Assembly: GCF_030407815.1 (NCBI RefSeq)
Contig: NZ_JASDCS010000005.1
Location: 62,001 to 126,000 of the forward strand
Source of the DNA: Psychrobacter sp. APC 3281
GTDB lineage: Bacteria; Pseudomonadota; Gammaproteobacteria; Pseudomonadales; Moraxellaceae
DNA length: 64,000 nt
Direction of reading: 5' to 3'
In this document: piece by piece, positions 1 to 9,448 of the stretch
Position numbering within the stretch: position 1 is the stretch's first letter
Layout of the letters: each line of letters starts with the position of its first letter
Translations under genes and position numbers: made by a program
The notes under the pieces: generated by a model
Database searches by the model: none
Seen by the model: the letters and a program-made list of their open reading frames with translations, nothing else
Told to the model about the DNA's origin: nothing

Positions 1-60
1 TCTAAGTAATTTGAGATTAATGGATGTTTGAAAGGATTCAAGGGCAGGTTTTCAATTAGC

Positions 61-101
61 ATACCAACTAGCTACATTCTTAAATGATAGCTAGTCGGTA
101 T
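61..101. repeat. Inverted repeat / hairpin downstream of the small membrane protein gene
   Basis: The arms ATACCAACTAGCTA and TAGCTAGTCGGTAT pair over 14 bases with one mismatch around a 13-base loop. It lies about 50 bases past the stop of the minus-strand gene that ends at 152. No T-run follows the stem on either strand, so an intrinsic terminator is only one possibility. An RNA-stability hairpin would also fit. Confidence 0.45.
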
Positions 102-151
102 GTGGCTATATGGGGAATATGTTGAGCCAGTTTCTTATTTAGCTAAATCAC

Positions 152-616
152 TTAACCAAATACTCGCCATAATATCCAAAATATTCCTATCATTAAGACA
201 GCGATCACGAGCAATCGTTTTAGCCAATAAGGCAGTAGAGGTTTCTTATAGCCTAAGTCATTCAACTGACTATCGACACCATCTTGTAGCCCCTTAAACC
301 CTTGACTCTGTTTGGTGGTTTTAACACGATTTTTTACCAATGGTCCAGGCTCGTCTTCCTCTTGCTCTCTATCAAAGCTGATGGCTTGATTTGGAATGCC
401 TTGTTTACTAGCGATAGTATTGAGCTTCTGTTGTTGCTTTACTTTTAGCTGGGTCTCATAAGCATCAATTCTACTTTTGGCTTCATCCATACTGATGTTT
501 TCGTCTGCCGCCAAAGTTTTAATAGCCATTACTAGGTTGTTTTTTTCGACCATCATAATGACGTCTCTTGGCAACTTGGTATTGACCGGTTTTGCGCTAG
601 GGTCGGGGTTAAACAT
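152..616 (-). CDS. Hypothetical protein with C-terminal membrane anchor
   Basis: This 154-residue protein belongs to no family I can name. The N-terminal two thirds are hydrophilic and probably helical, with a stretch rich in K and Q around residues 55-70 and an acidic patch (EQEEDEPG) near residue 85. The last 25 residues form one hydrophobic helix (LLVIAVLMIGIFWILW) after basic residues, so it is likely tail-anchored with the bulk in the cytoplasm. The ATG follows AAGGA with a 5-base spacer, which supports the start. It lies just downstream of ppa but is separated from it by a strong terminator at 697-735, so it is probably transcribed on its own. The function is unknown. Confidence 0.7.
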   Translation of the reverse strand: MFNPDPSAKPVNTKLPRDVIMMVEKNNLVMAIKTLAADENISMDEAKSRIDAYETQLKVKQQQKLNTIASKQGIPNQAISFDREQEEDEPGPLVKNRVKTTKQSQGFKGLQDGVDSQLNDLGYKKPLLPYWLKRLLVIAVLMIGIFWILWRVFG

Positions 617-696
617 GACTGTCCTTATTACGGCGTATAAGTTGGAATGAGTTATATGCTCATTATAACCATGTTAGATAAGCAATGTTCAAGCAA

Positions 697-735
697 AAAA
701 ATACCGCGGCCACTATGGTGACTGCGGTATTTTAT
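697..735 (-). terminator. Rho-independent terminator after ppa
   Basis: Read on the minus strand, a stem built on AAATACCGC and GCGGTATTT is followed by a run of seven T. It lies about 40 bases beyond the ppa stop codon and should end the ppa transcript. Confidence 0.75.
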
Positions 736-773
736 TATTTATCGTTATTGGCAGTTTTGCCAATATTTGATAA

Positions 774-1304
774 TTATAGATCTTTCCAACGTTGGATAGA
801 CTCTTTGATAACTTCTTTGGCCTCGCTTACATCACCCCAAGATTCAACAACCGTCGTACCAGCTTTTTTCAGGTCTTTATAATGACTGAAATGGAACTCT
901 AACTGGTTGATCAACTGCTTTGGTAGGTCTTCTAAGCTGTTATAAGCATTGCCTGTGTCACGGTCGTCAGCAGGGACCACAACGATTTTATCATCTACTT
1001 CGCCATCATCAACAAACTTCATCACGCCGATAACTTTGGCTTTTAAGAAAATACCAGTCGGTAGTGGCTGCTCAGTCAATAGCAATACGTCAAGCTCATC
1101 GCCGTCTTCGTCAAGTGTTTGTGGGATGAAACCATAGTTACAAGGTTTGGCAAAAATCTGTGGGTCAATACGGTCAAGCTCAAATACCGCTAATTCGCGA
1201 TTCCACTCAATTTTATGGCTGCTACCAGCTGGGATTTCTACTACTACGTTGATGATGCCGCCGTCTACGTCGCCTGCGTCCAAAATTTTGTTAAAATCTG
1301 CCAT
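774..1304 (-). CDS. ppa: Inorganic pyrophosphatase
   Basis: This soluble enzyme hydrolyses pyrophosphate to two phosphates and so pulls biosynthetic reactions forward. The 176-residue product has the same length as the E. coli family I enzyme. The family signature DGDELDV (metal-binding aspartates) is present, as are PCNYGFIPQT and HFSHYKDL. I start at the ATG at 1304 because GGAG lies 6 bases upstream of it. An in-frame TTG four codons earlier overlaps that ribosome site and is unlikely to be used. A strong terminator follows the gene, so it looks monocistronic. Confidence 0.96.
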   Translation of the reverse strand: MADFNKILDAGDVDGGIINVVVEIPAGSSHKIEWNRELAVFELDRIDPQIFAKPCNYGFIPQTLDEDGDELDVLLLTEQPLPTGIFLKAKVIGVMKFVDDGEVDDKIVVVPADDRDTGNAYNSLEDLPKQLINQLEFHFSHYKDLKKAGTTVVESWGDVSEAKEVIKESIQRWKDL

Positions 1305-1498
1305 AAAATGCTCCAATTTGCTTTTGTTTTAAATGTTTGAATAAGGGGTTGAGCTAGGGATCCAGTAAGGATAGTTGCTGCGTCCGATTTGTACTGCATG
1401 CGATTATAGCAAGTTTGTACTGAATTTTCTCTTAATGCTTAAGTCTAAGCGTGCAAGATATTATGCAAAAAAAGATTATGCAAAAATAGGCTCAAAAC

Positions 1499-2371
1499 TT
1501 ACTTGGGCGCGATAGCTCGCAACTCAATCAGTCCAGCATGGCGCTTGGCGATGTTATCAATAAGTTTCTGAGTGACTGTCTCATAGCTGAATGAATCGCT
1601 CATTTTCTGCTCTGTTTGCGCCTCTGAATCTGTTTGCATGGCTACAAAGTCAGACAGTCGCAACATTTGCATGCCGGCATAGCCACAAGGATTAATGGCG
1701 TTAAATGAAGACAGGTCACAATTTAAGTTAATCGCAATACCATGGTAGCTAAAGCCATGCTTAATTTTAAAGCCTAGCGAGGCCATTTTGCCAAGCATAA
1801 TCTTATTATCAAGAGAACTGTCTTCTGTAGAAGTGCTGTCATCTGTTGCAGCAGTATCTGCATATAAGTAGACACCTGGGGCATCGCGGCGTGCATGAGC
1901 ACTGATATTGTCGCTACTAGATGGTGAGCTACGCAAACAGTCATTGATGACGTCTTCTATCGCTTGCTCAGCATGGGAGACAAGATTGCGCACACTCCAT
2001 TTGAGGCTGTCCAAATCAAACAACCAATAGATAACCAGCTGCCCATGACCATGCCATGTTACCTGACCACCGCGATCGGTCTTGATGATAGGCGTATCAG
2101 TACGCTGTAATATGTGCTCTTCTTTACCTGCCTGTCCAAGCGTGTAGACATCGTTATGATCGACAATCCACAATTCATCAGGCGTACGCAGCCCTTGTCG
2201 TTTCTTTAGATCGATACGTTCGAGGGTGCGTGCCAGCATCGCATCGAGAGTAGGGACATAATCGGCCGCTGATAGAGATTTGCTGACAAGCGTATCATTG
2301 AGGGGTTGTGTGTCATTTTGCATGAGAGTATCTGTCTTATTATTATCAAGTGTAAAATAAATAATGCTCAT
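1499..2371 (-). CDS. lipB: Octanoyltransferase (lipoate biosynthesis)
   Basis: LipB moves octanoyl groups from acyl carrier protein to lipoyl domains, the first step of lipoate synthesis. The substrate-site motif RGGQVTWHGHGQLV is near residues 99-112. The catalytic lysine is in GKMASLGFKI and the catalytic cysteine in INPCGYAGMQM. At 290 residues it is longer than the usual 210-250. Part of the excess is a Ser/Thr/Asp-rich insert of about 18 residues just before the catalytic lysine, with another Ser-rich patch near residue 150. The ATG at 2371 lacks a clear ribosome site, and an internal ATG sixteen codons later is possible. lipA is not adjacent. Confidence 0.93.
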   Translation of the reverse strand: MSIIYFTLDNNKTDTLMQNDTQPLNDTLVSKSLSAADYVPTLDAMLARTLERIDLKKRQGLRTPDELWIVDHNDVYTLGQAGKEEHILQRTDTPIIKTDRGGQVTWHGHGQLVIYWLFDLDSLKWSVRNLVSHAEQAIEDVINDCLRSSPSSSDNISAHARRDAPGVYLYADTAATDDSTSTEDSSLDNKIMLGKMASLGFKIKHGFSYHGIAINLNCDLSSFNAINPCGYAGMQMLRLSDFVAMQTDSEAQTEQKMSDSFSYETVTQKLIDNIAKRHAGLIELRAIAPK

Positions 2372-2729
2372 CGGTAGTGTAGCAGTTTTGGCGACTATCG
2401 CCCAAAGATATATACTGGCGCAATGTCTGTAAATGGCATAAATGCTAATAATAAACAGCTAACAATGGCTGATGAAATAACAGGTATAGAACAGTGGTAG
2501 GTCGCTTATAAAGGTACTGCTAGTACAGACGCAGTAGTCAACCAAAGGTGCTGTTCATTGCTCAGTCAATGCGCTACATTAAAGTGTGATGAATGGAATC
2601 TGATGAAATTTATAGTCAGAGTAGGTTATCAAAGAGTGCACCTGACTAGAAAGATAGAGCCTCTAACCCAATATAATGTAGTGACTACAAACCTTATGAC
2701 TATTACTATGATTATGACAAGGAAGACAA
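2372..2729. other. Divergent intergenic region lipB / aldehyde dehydrogenase
   Basis: This 358-base region separates two divergent genes and should hold both promoters. A perfect -10 hexamer TATAAT at 2672-2677 lies about 50 bases upstream of the dehydrogenase start, without a convincing -35 partner. AAGGA precedes the dehydrogenase ATG. A reading frame from a TTG at 2558 overlaps the dehydrogenase start and is not credible as a gene. Confidence 0.5.
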
Positions 2730-4214
2730 ATGACAGATAGCAACCAAAGCACTCATGAGCAGGCAGTGACCGAGACCGGTTTTGCGCTGCAGCGTGTGCC
2801 TGAAGCCCTAAGTACGGCGACGACTATCGATGAGATGAAAGCGCAATTTTCACGCTTGCAAATGTTAAGCCGTACCCAGCCAATCAATGATTGGGGCACT
2901 CGTACGACGCAGCTAGACAATCTAGAAGTGATGCTTAGCGATAACCAAGAGAGTTTTGCAAAGGCGATTAGTGCAGATTTTGGCTATCGTAGCCAGTCAG
3001 AGACGCAGTTTGCTGAGTTATTTCCTAGCTTTACCGGTATTAGCCATGCCAAAAAACACGGCAAAAAATGGATGAAAGCACATCGTGCGCCGATTTCAGC
3101 GCTGTATATGCCAGCCCATAATGAAATCCAGCCTCAGCCATTGGGTGTGGTCGGTATTATGGTGCCTTGGAACTATCCGTTATTTTTAGCAATTGGCCCG
3201 ATGATTGATGCAATCACCGCAGGTAACCGCATTATGGTCAAAATGAGTGAGGCCGCGCCGCAATTTGCTCAGACGTTTGCTGACGCCATTGCTCGTTATT
3301 TTTCGCCAGATATGATCTGTGTGGTGCTCGGTGAAGTTGAGATTGCCGCCGCCTTTAGTGAGCTACCATTTGACCATCTTCTATATACCGGATCGACTGC
3401 GGTGGGCAAAAAAGTCATGGCTGCCGCTGCACCAAATCTAACGCCAGTGACGCTTGAGCTTGGTGGTAAATCACCAGTGATCGTACTAGATGATGCCAAT
3501 CTAGAGTCTGTCGTCAATCGAGTGATGATGGGTAAGACACTAAATGCTGGACAGACGTGTATTGCGCCAGATTATGTCTTGATTCAGCGCCAATACCATG
3601 ACCAGTTTATCGAACTCGCAAAAGAGTGGATGACCAAGCATTATCCTGATATCGAAGAAAACCCAGATTACTCTCGCATTATTAATGGTGAGCAGTTTAA
3701 ACGGGTAAAAGGCTATCTAGATGCGCTAACAGGTGGCGAGGTACATGCGTTAACTGGCGCCGAACCCAATATAGAAACCCGTCTAATGCCGCCAGTCATC
3801 GTCAGCGAGCCTGAGCCTGACAGCGACCTCATGCAAAATGAGATTTTTGCCCCGATTTTGCCGCTGATGCATTATGAGACGCTTGATGATGCCATTTACT
3901 TTGTAAACTCGCGTCCACGGCCATTGGCACTATATGTGTTTAGTGACAATTACAGCAGTATCGAAAACGTGCGTAACAATACGGTCTCGGGTGGCTTATG
4001 TATCAACGAAGTTTTGATACATGTGGCTCAGCACGACTTGCCGTTTGGTGGCGTGGGTGACTCTGGTACTGGTGCGTACCATGGTAAGGCTGGCTTTGAA
4101 CGTCTCAGCCATATGAAGCCGATTTTTGTCCAAACCAAGCTCAATGGTCTGAATTTACTATTGCCGCCTTACGGTGGACTGTTTAAAAAGGCGATGGCGC
4201 TGTTTTTGAAATAA
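2730..4214 (+). CDS. NAD(P)-dependent aldehyde dehydrogenase, coniferyl-aldehyde-dehydrogenase-like
   Basis: This enzyme of the aldehyde dehydrogenase superfamily (PF00171) oxidises an aldehyde to its acid. The catalytic cysteine is at residue 277 (NAGQTCIAPDYV), the general-base glutamate at residue 243 (VTLELGGKSP), and the cofactor-site asparagine in VPWNYPL. The 494-residue length and the C-terminal segment LPFGGVGDSGTGAYHGKAGF match the class 3/coniferyl aldehyde dehydrogenase branch, but the substrate cannot be read from sequence. Medium- or long-chain aldehydes and aromatic aldehydes are both possible. The ATG is preceded by AAGGA. The gene is flanked by its own terminator at 4317-4349, so it is monocistronic. 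Confidence 0.9.
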   Translation: MTDSNQSTHEQAVTETGFALQRVPEALSTATTIDEMKAQFSRLQMLSRTQPINDWGTRTTQLDNLEVMLSDNQESFAKAISADFGYRSQSETQFAELFPSFTGISHAKKHGKKWMKAHRAPISALYMPAHNEIQPQPLGVVGIMVPWNYPLFLAIGPMIDAITAGNRIMVKMSEAAPQFAQTFADAIARYFSPDMICVVLGEVEIAAAFSELPFDHLLYTGSTAVGKKVMAAAAPNLTPVTLELGGKSPVIVLDDANLESVVNRVMMGKTLNAGQTCIAPDYVLIQRQYHDQFIELAKEWMTKHYPDIEENPDYSRIINGEQFKRVKGYLDALTGGEVHALTGAEPNIETRLMPPVIVSEPEPDSDLMQNEIFAPILPLMHYETLDDAIYFVNSRPRPLALYVFSDNYSSIENVRNNTVSGGLCINEVLIHVAQHDLPFGGVGDSGTGAYHGKAGFERLSHMKPIFVQTKLNGLNLLLPPYGGLFKKAMALFLK

Positions 4215-4638
4215 CTGTTCTTGAAATAACAGTCTTTAAAATAACAATTCTTGAATTAGACATTTTATAGTAGCTATAGAAATTAATAGTGACCTTTTTT
4301 AGTCGATATCATAACTAATAGCACCTATCCAGATAGGTGCTATTTTTTTGTCTAAAATACCAATTTACAAATATAGGTTTCTAAAATTAAGAGCGACTTT
4401 TCATAAGAGCTTTATCAAAATTATCGTAAATTTATCTAATGCGTTAATCGACAAATAAGCGTTTGTCATCACTTCTATAAATCGCTACACTTTGTAGTAA
4501 GTCTAAACAACAGTAGATAGTAGCTGAATGGTCTATGGCTAGCATTGGTAAACTTGATATAGCGACGTTCAGCTGCTTTTTAGTTCTATTGTTTTGATAG
4601 TGATTTCATGCCGATACAACATAATAATAGGAAAGAGT
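4215..4638. other. Intergenic region upstream of the betaine ABC transporter
   Basis: This 424-base gap holds the aldehyde dehydrogenase terminator at 4317-4349 and then about 290 AT-rich bases that must contain the transporter promoter. I see no clear operator or riboswitch. The leader ends in AGGAAAG, which is the ribosome site for the ATG at 4639. Confidence 0.4.
4317..4349 (+). terminator. Rho-independent terminator after aldehyde dehydrogenase gene
   Basis: The stem AATAGCACCTA / TAGGTGCTATT is perfect over 11 bases with a 6-base loop, and is followed by a run of T. It lies about 100 bases past the stop codon. Confidence 0.85.
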
Positions 4639-6567
4639 ATGCGCCAATGGATTGCATTAAGCTTACTGTGGATGAGCGCGATACTACTGCCTGTATCGGC
4701 GTCAGCGGCGTGTGAATCACCGATCAAATTTGGGGCGCTAACCTGGGAGAGTGGACAGTTCACCTCCGGCGTACTCAGACATATCGTAGAAGATGGATAC
4801 GGTTGTACGGTAGAGGAAGTACCAGGAGCAGGGCCTGCACTTGATACAGCGCTCTCACAGAATGATATTCAGGTCATCGGGGAGCAGTGGGTTGGCCGTT
4901 CGCCAATCATGGAAAAAGCCATTGAGCAGAATAAAGTGGCCATCATCGGTGATACGCTAAAAGGTGGTGCAACTCAAGGCTGGTATGTCCCGCGATACGT
5001 CTTGGAAGAGAATCCAGGACTACGCAGCTATCAAGATTTGCCTAAATATACTGAGCTATTTAAAGACCCTGAAGATCCTGGTAGATCACGCTTTATGAAC
5101 TGTCCCTCTGGTTGGACGTGTGAGATTTTTAACACACGTTTGCTAAAAACAACCGGTCTAGACAGCCTTTTTAACAACGCACACCCTGGTACGGGTGCTG
5201 CTCTCGATGCCGAAATTGCCTCCGCTTTTGAACAGTATAAGCCACTGTTGTTTTACTACTGGCAACCCACTGGGCTAATGGCAAAATATGACCTTGCGCC
5301 ATTAGAGTTTCCAGCTTATGAGGATGCTTGTTGGCAAAATCTTTTGCTCGCTGATGGTAAGATGGATTGCGTGTCAGGATTCCCAGTATCACCGTTAGGT
5401 ATAGCCGTTTCTACCCCGTTTGTCGAATCCAATCCTGAACTAGCAGCTGTCTTTGAAAAGGTGCAATTTACCTCTGATGAGCTAAACGGTGCTATCTTGG
5501 AGATGAGCGAAAGTAAACGCACTGGCGATGAGCAAGCCGTGGTGTTTTTGCGTGACAACCCAGAGGTTTGGCAAGCATGGTTATCCGATGAGGCTGCTAC
5601 CAACCTCACTACCACGTTAGGCCTTAGCTCAACGGGTGCTGTCTCGACCGGTACAACTGCATCTAGTATCAATGCGTCAGCGCTCGCATCAAGCTTTCCT
5701 TCATGGTCACTTGAGACCCCGCTCAATAACGCTTTAGCAAACGTGGTCCAAAACTATGGCGATGTATTCCGTACTATTAGCACGATGGCGCTTACTTATT
5801 TGCTACTACCTATTGAACGATTATTAACGGTTGTCCCGCCTTGGCTTATTATTGCATTTGTGACTGTGCTTGGCTGGTTTGGTGTCCGCAAGGTTTGGTT
5901 CGCGCTGGCATGTGGTGCAGGGTTGTTTTTGATTGGTGCTTTTGGCTTATGGGGCGCATTAATTGACACTCTAGCGCTGCTTATCGTATCGGTACTGGTC
6001 ACGGTGGTGATTGGTATTCCTATTGGTATTGCCATGTCAGGTAGCAAACTGCTACGCAAGATTGTGACGCCAGTGCTAGATATCATGCAGACCATGCCGA
6101 GTTTTGTATATCTCATACCAGTGCTGATGCTGTTTGGTATTGGTAAAGTGCCTGCGTTATTCGCGACTGTGATTTATGCGCTGCCACCCTTGATTCGTCT
6201 GACGACATTAGGGATTACACAAGTCAATCATGAAATGGTCGAGGCAGGACGCTCTTTTGGTAGTACGCATTTACAGCTACTTCTCTGGATTAAATTGCCA
6301 CAAGCGTTGCCCAGTATTATGGCAGGTATCAATCAGGCTGTGATGATGTCACTTGCCATGGTGGTATTGGCCTCAATGATTGGTGCTCCTGGGCTTGGTG
6401 AAGATGTATTGCAGTCTATCCAAACGCTCAATATCGGTCAGGGTCTACAAGCAGGTACGGCCATCGTTATCGTTGCCATTATCATTGACCGTATTACGCA
6501 AGCATTCGGTCAAGGTAAGCGTACCCGTCAAAAAACCATCGAAGCAGGCAGACGTCCGATTGGATAA
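4639..6567 (+). CDS. Betaine/choline-type ABC transporter: fused substrate-binding protein and permease
   Basis: This 642-residue protein joins the two non-ATPase parts of an OpuA/ProU-type importer of quaternary-amine osmolytes. Residues 1-24 are a signal peptide ending LPVSASA. Residues 25 to about 300 are an OpuAC-type binding domain with aromatic and cysteine motifs (NCPSGWTCE, YYWQPTGLM). After a Ser/Thr/Ala linker (about 330-355) comes a permease with about six to seven helices and the family motif EAGRSFGSTHLQLLLWIKLP. The binding domain is N-terminal, the reverse of the lactococcal OpuABC order. I chose the ATG at 4639 because AGGAAAG precedes it and the signal peptide follows directly. 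The ATPase gene lies 84 bases downstream. Osmotic control is likely but not visible. Confidence 0.88.
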   Translation: MRQWIALSLLWMSAILLPVSASAACESPIKFGALTWESGQFTSGVLRHIVEDGYGCTVEEVPGAGPALDTALSQNDIQVIGEQWVGRSPIMEKAIEQNKVAIIGDTLKGGATQGWYVPRYVLEENPGLRSYQDLPKYTELFKDPEDPGRSRFMNCPSGWTCEIFNTRLLKTTGLDSLFNNAHPGTGAALDAEIASAFEQYKPLLFYYWQPTGLMAKYDLAPLEFPAYEDACWQNLLLADGKMDCVSGFPVSPLGIAVSTPFVESNPELAAVFEKVQFTSDELNGAILEMSESKRTGDEQAVVFLRDNPEVWQAWLSDEAATNLTTTLGLSSTGAVSTGTTASSINASALASSFPSWSLETPLNNALANVVQNYGDVFRTISTMALTYLLLPIERLLTVVPPWLIIAFVTVLGWFGVRKVWFALACGAGLFLIGAFGLWGALIDTLALLIVSVLVTVVIGIPIGIAMSGSKLLRKIVTPVLDIMQTMPSFVYLIPVLMLFGIGKVPALFATVIYALPPLIRLTTLGITQVNHEMVEAGRSFGSTHLQLLLWIKLPQALPSIMAGINQAVMMSLAMVVLASMIGAPGLGEDVLQSIQTLNIGQGLQAGTAIVIVAIIIDRITQAFGQGKRTRQKTIEAGRRPIG

Positions 6568-6651
6568 AAAGTCGTCTAGTGGCATACGACTTAATCCATG
6601 GTAATCGACCGAACCATAATGATAAAAACCACGTGAATAGTGAGAGCACCG

Positions 6652-7563
6652 ATGAATCATATCCAATTAAAAAATATCAGTAAGATTTATAATGCCAGTA
6701 GCACGCAAGCACAGTCTGCATTGGCATTGCTGGCTGAGGGTATGGATAGCATCAAAGTAAAAGAGCAAACGGGCTATTCAGTTGGTCTTTATGATATCAA
6801 TCTAGATATCAAGGCAGGCGAGTTGCATTGTATTATGGGGCTATCAGGCTCTGGCAAGTCAACGCTGATACGCCATATTAACCGCTTGATAGATCCAACC
6901 AGTGGCGAGATATGGGTAGATACTGCTCTGAATAGAGATCATGCGACCCACACGATGGCTGATAGGAAATCAGTGACAGATAATGTAAGTAAGGTAGTAG
7001 AAGAAAGCTCTGCTACGGCTATTAATATTTTAGCGCTCAACGATAAGCAGTTGCAGCATTATCGTCAGCAGACCGTCAGTATGGTTTTTCAGCATTTCGG
7101 ATTAGTGCCGCACATGACGGTCATACAAAACGTCGCTTATGGCCTGCGTGTCCGAAAGATGAGCGCAAACGAGCGACATGAAACGGCTCGACATTGGCTG
7201 AATGAAGTAGGGCTATCCAATTTGGAAAACAGCTACCCTGATGAGCTATCAGGCGGTATGCAGCAGCGCGTCGGGCTAGCTCGCGCCTTAGCGACGGACA
7301 ATCCAATTTTGCTAATGGATGAAGCGTTCTCTGCACTTGATCCGCTCATTCGCGCTCAGCTGCAAGACCAACTACTCGAATTGCAAGAGCGATTGAACAA
7401 AACCATCGTATTCATTACCCATGATATCGATGAAGCTGTCAAAGTAGGTCAGCGTATTAGTATGCTAAATGGTGGTCGACTCGTACAAACGGGCACGCCA
7501 AGCGAGTTGCGGTACAATCCTGCTGATGACTATGTCGAGCAGTTTATGAGTGCAAAAGCGTAA
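6652..7563 (+). CDS. Betaine/choline-type ABC transporter ATP-binding protein
   Basis: This is the energy-coupling subunit for the fused transporter just upstream. It has Walker A (GLSGSGKSTLIR), the ABC signature (LSGGMQQRVGLARAL), Walker B (ILLMDEAFSALD) and the H-loop (FITHDIDEA). At 303 residues it has no C-terminal CBS pair, unlike ProV and OpuAA, so the CBS-based ionic-strength sensor known from OpuA is absent. About 45 extra residues lie between Walker A and the Q-loop (after GEIWVDTALN), a position that is variable in ProV-like ATPases. An in-frame GTG four codons upstream is possible, but the ATG at 6652 has GAGAG at a good distance. Confidence 0.9.
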   Translation: MNHIQLKNISKIYNASSTQAQSALALLAEGMDSIKVKEQTGYSVGLYDINLDIKAGELHCIMGLSGSGKSTLIRHINRLIDPTSGEIWVDTALNRDHATHTMADRKSVTDNVSKVVEESSATAINILALNDKQLQHYRQQTVSMVFQHFGLVPHMTVIQNVAYGLRVRKMSANERHETARHWLNEVGLSNLENSYPDELSGGMQQRVGLARALATDNPILLMDEAFSALDPLIRAQLQDQLLELQERLNKTIVFITHDIDEAVKVGQRISMLNGGRLVQTGTPSELRYNPADDYVEQFMSAKA

Positions 7564-7835
7564 GCTATGATAACCACCTATGAATAGGTTTTCTGGATAG
7601 ACTTATACGATGTTTTTATAAATGGTTTAAATAATCGAAATCATTTTACTGGCTTTTCACTATCATTTTGCTGCAATCAAAAGTGAACTCTGAAATAAAT
7701 ACCAAACTTCGTTATACTGAACGGTTTATCGATGGCTCATAATGAATGAGCGTGTATTGTTTATCGTTCACATATGATGTCGCTTTGTCTATCAAATGAC
7801 GTTTGTTTCTTATTTTGCACTTTTAAGGCCATAGC

Positions 7836-9059
7836 ATGACCGTTTCTTATGCACCTATTATTACTTCATTGCTTGATAATGATTTGTACAAATTTACGAT
7901 GTTACAAGCCATGCTGCATCAGTTCCCGCAAACCCATGGTGTTTATCGCTTTCGCTGCCGTAATAACAAAGATGCAGCCTATCCATTGGCTGATATCCAA
8001 AAAGATCTAGAGCAGCAACTAGACAGCTTATGCGAATTGCGATTTTTGCCAGATGAGCTCGAGTACTTGCGTAGCTTACGCTTTATTCGCTCAGATTTCG
8101 TTGACTATCTAGAATTGTTTAAGCTAAAACGGCGTTTTATTAAGGTAAGTACAGACGATAAAGGTCGCTTGTTTATCGATATCGAAGGGCCAATGATTCA
8201 AGCGATGTTCTTTGAAGTATTTGTACTAGCCATTGTCAATGAGCTGTATTTTAATGCTCTCTCTAATGACAGCGTGATTGAAGAAGGGCAACGTCGCCTC
8301 GATGCAAAAGTAGCGCTCTTACATCAGTATGCCGATGCGCAAACTCAGTACGGTCAGGATACGCCGCCATTTATAGTCGCTGATTTTGGCACGCGTAGAC
8401 GCTTTAGTCGACGCTGGCAGGCACATGTAGTGGAGACGCTACATAAAGCCGAGCCAAAGATAGTAGGTGGTACATCAAACGTGTATTTGGCCAAGCAATT
8501 AGGAATGACGCCGATAGGCACGATGGCGCACGAGTTTATGCAGGCGTTTCAGGCATTAGATGTGCGTCTGCGAGATTCACAAAAGGCCGCGCTTGAAGCA
8601 TGGGTGCATGAGTATCGTGGCGACTTGGGTATTGCATTGACAGACGTAGTCGGAATGGATGCGTTCTTACGTGATTTCGACTTGTATTTTGCTAAACTAT
8701 TCGACGGTCTGCGTCATGATAGCGGCGACCCTTATATTTGGGGCGATAAGGCGATTGCCCATTATGAGAAGTTAAAAATAGATCCAAAAACAAAGATTTT
8801 GACCTTTAGCGATGGGTTAGATTTAGAGAAGGCGTGGGAGTTGCATCAATACTTTAAAGGGCGCATTAGAACCAGTTTCGGCATCGGCACCAATCTGACC
8901 AATGATATGGGCATCACGCCGATTAATATCGTGCTTAAATTGGTAGAGTGTAATGGTCAGCCAGTCGCCAAGCTGTCTGACAGCCCAGGCAAGACCATGA
9001 TCAATAACGACACGTATCTTGCCTATCTACGCCAGGTCTTTGAGGTTGACGAACCATAG
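7836..9059 (+). CDS. pncB: Nicotinate phosphoribosyltransferase
   Basis: PncB makes nicotinate mononucleotide from nicotinate and phosphoribosyl pyrophosphate in NAD salvage, using ATP. The 407-residue length is close to the E. coli enzyme (400). The N-terminal [16 protein letters not shown], the phosphorylated-histidine region [15 protein letters not shown], and the phosphoribosyl-binding segments [11 protein letters not shown] and [10 protein letters not shown] are all present. It has its own upstream gap of about 270 bases and a terminator-like hairpin downstream, so it is probably monocistronic. Confidence 0.96.
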   Translation: MTVSYAPIITSLLDNDLYKFTMLQAMLHQFPQTHGVYRFRCRNNKDAAYPLADIQKDLEQQLDSLCELRFLPDELEYLRSLRFIRSDFVDYLELFKLKRRFIKVSTDDKGRLFIDIEGPMIQAMFFEVFVLAIVNELYFNALSNDSVIEEGQRRLDAKVALLHQYADAQTQYGQDTPPFIVADFGTRRRFSRRWQAHVVETLHKAEPKIVGGTSNVYLAKQLGMTPIGTMAHEFMQAFQALDVRLRDSQKAALEAWVHEYRGDLGIALTDVVGMDAFLRDFDLYFAKLFDGLRHDSGDPYIWGDKAIAHYEKLKIDPKTKILTFSDGLDLEKAWELHQYFKGRIRTSFGIGTNLTNDMGITPINIVLKLVECNGQPVAKLSDSPGKTMINNDTYLAYLRQVFEVDEP

Positions 9060-9117
9060 TAAACAGAATATCAAACTGTTGCGTTGCCAAATGAGATTGA
9101 TGCGCTTGGTTTGACCA

Positions 9118-9147
9118 AACAGCTGCTACCTAGTGGCTGTTTTTTTA
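9118..9147 (+). terminator. Terminator between pncB and xseB
   Basis: The stem AAACAGC / GCTGTTT is followed by seven T on the plus strand. It separates the convergent pncB and xseB genes and even touches the 3' end of xseB. Confidence 0.6.
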
Positions 9148-9390
9148 ATTATCAACGCTGCTGGTAGATTTTTCTTCGGCAAAGGCCGCATCTAGTGCTT
9201 GCTGTACAGCATTGATACGAGTCTCGCAAACGCGATAAGCGGCAATAGATTCTTCGACCGTTGTCATCAGATTATCAATATCAGGCTCATCCTGTTGCTG
9301 TAGTTCAGCCGCATTGGTTTTTAAGATATCGTAAGCCGCCTTAAAGGTTTTTGGGGCGGCTTTTTTGCGTCTGCGAGTAGGGGTAGTCAT
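9145..9390 (-). CDS. xseB: Exodeoxyribonuclease VII small subunit
   Basis: XseB is the small subunit of exonuclease VII, which degrades single-stranded DNA into oligonucleotides. The 81-residue product has a basic N-terminus (PTRRRKKAAPK) and the typical helical core (FKAAYDILKTNAAEL). It ends in an acidic tail. The ATG is preceded by AGGA. It lies 58 bases downstream of xseA in the same orientation, so the two subunits are co-expressed. Confidence 0.9.
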   Translation of the reverse strand: MTTPTRRRKKAAPKTFKAAYDILKTNAAELQQQDEPDIDNLMTTVEESIAAYRVCETRINAVQQALDAAFAEEKSTSSVDN

Positions 9391-9448
9391 AAAATTTCCT
9401 AATTTTTAAAGGTAAGTCGGTGAATAATCGTTAGATATTATTATTTGG

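Noticed and set aside
2558..2740. Sixty-codon frame upstream of the aldehyde dehydrogenase
   Set aside because: It begins at a TTG with no ribosome site, overlaps the dehydrogenase start, and shows no family resemblance.
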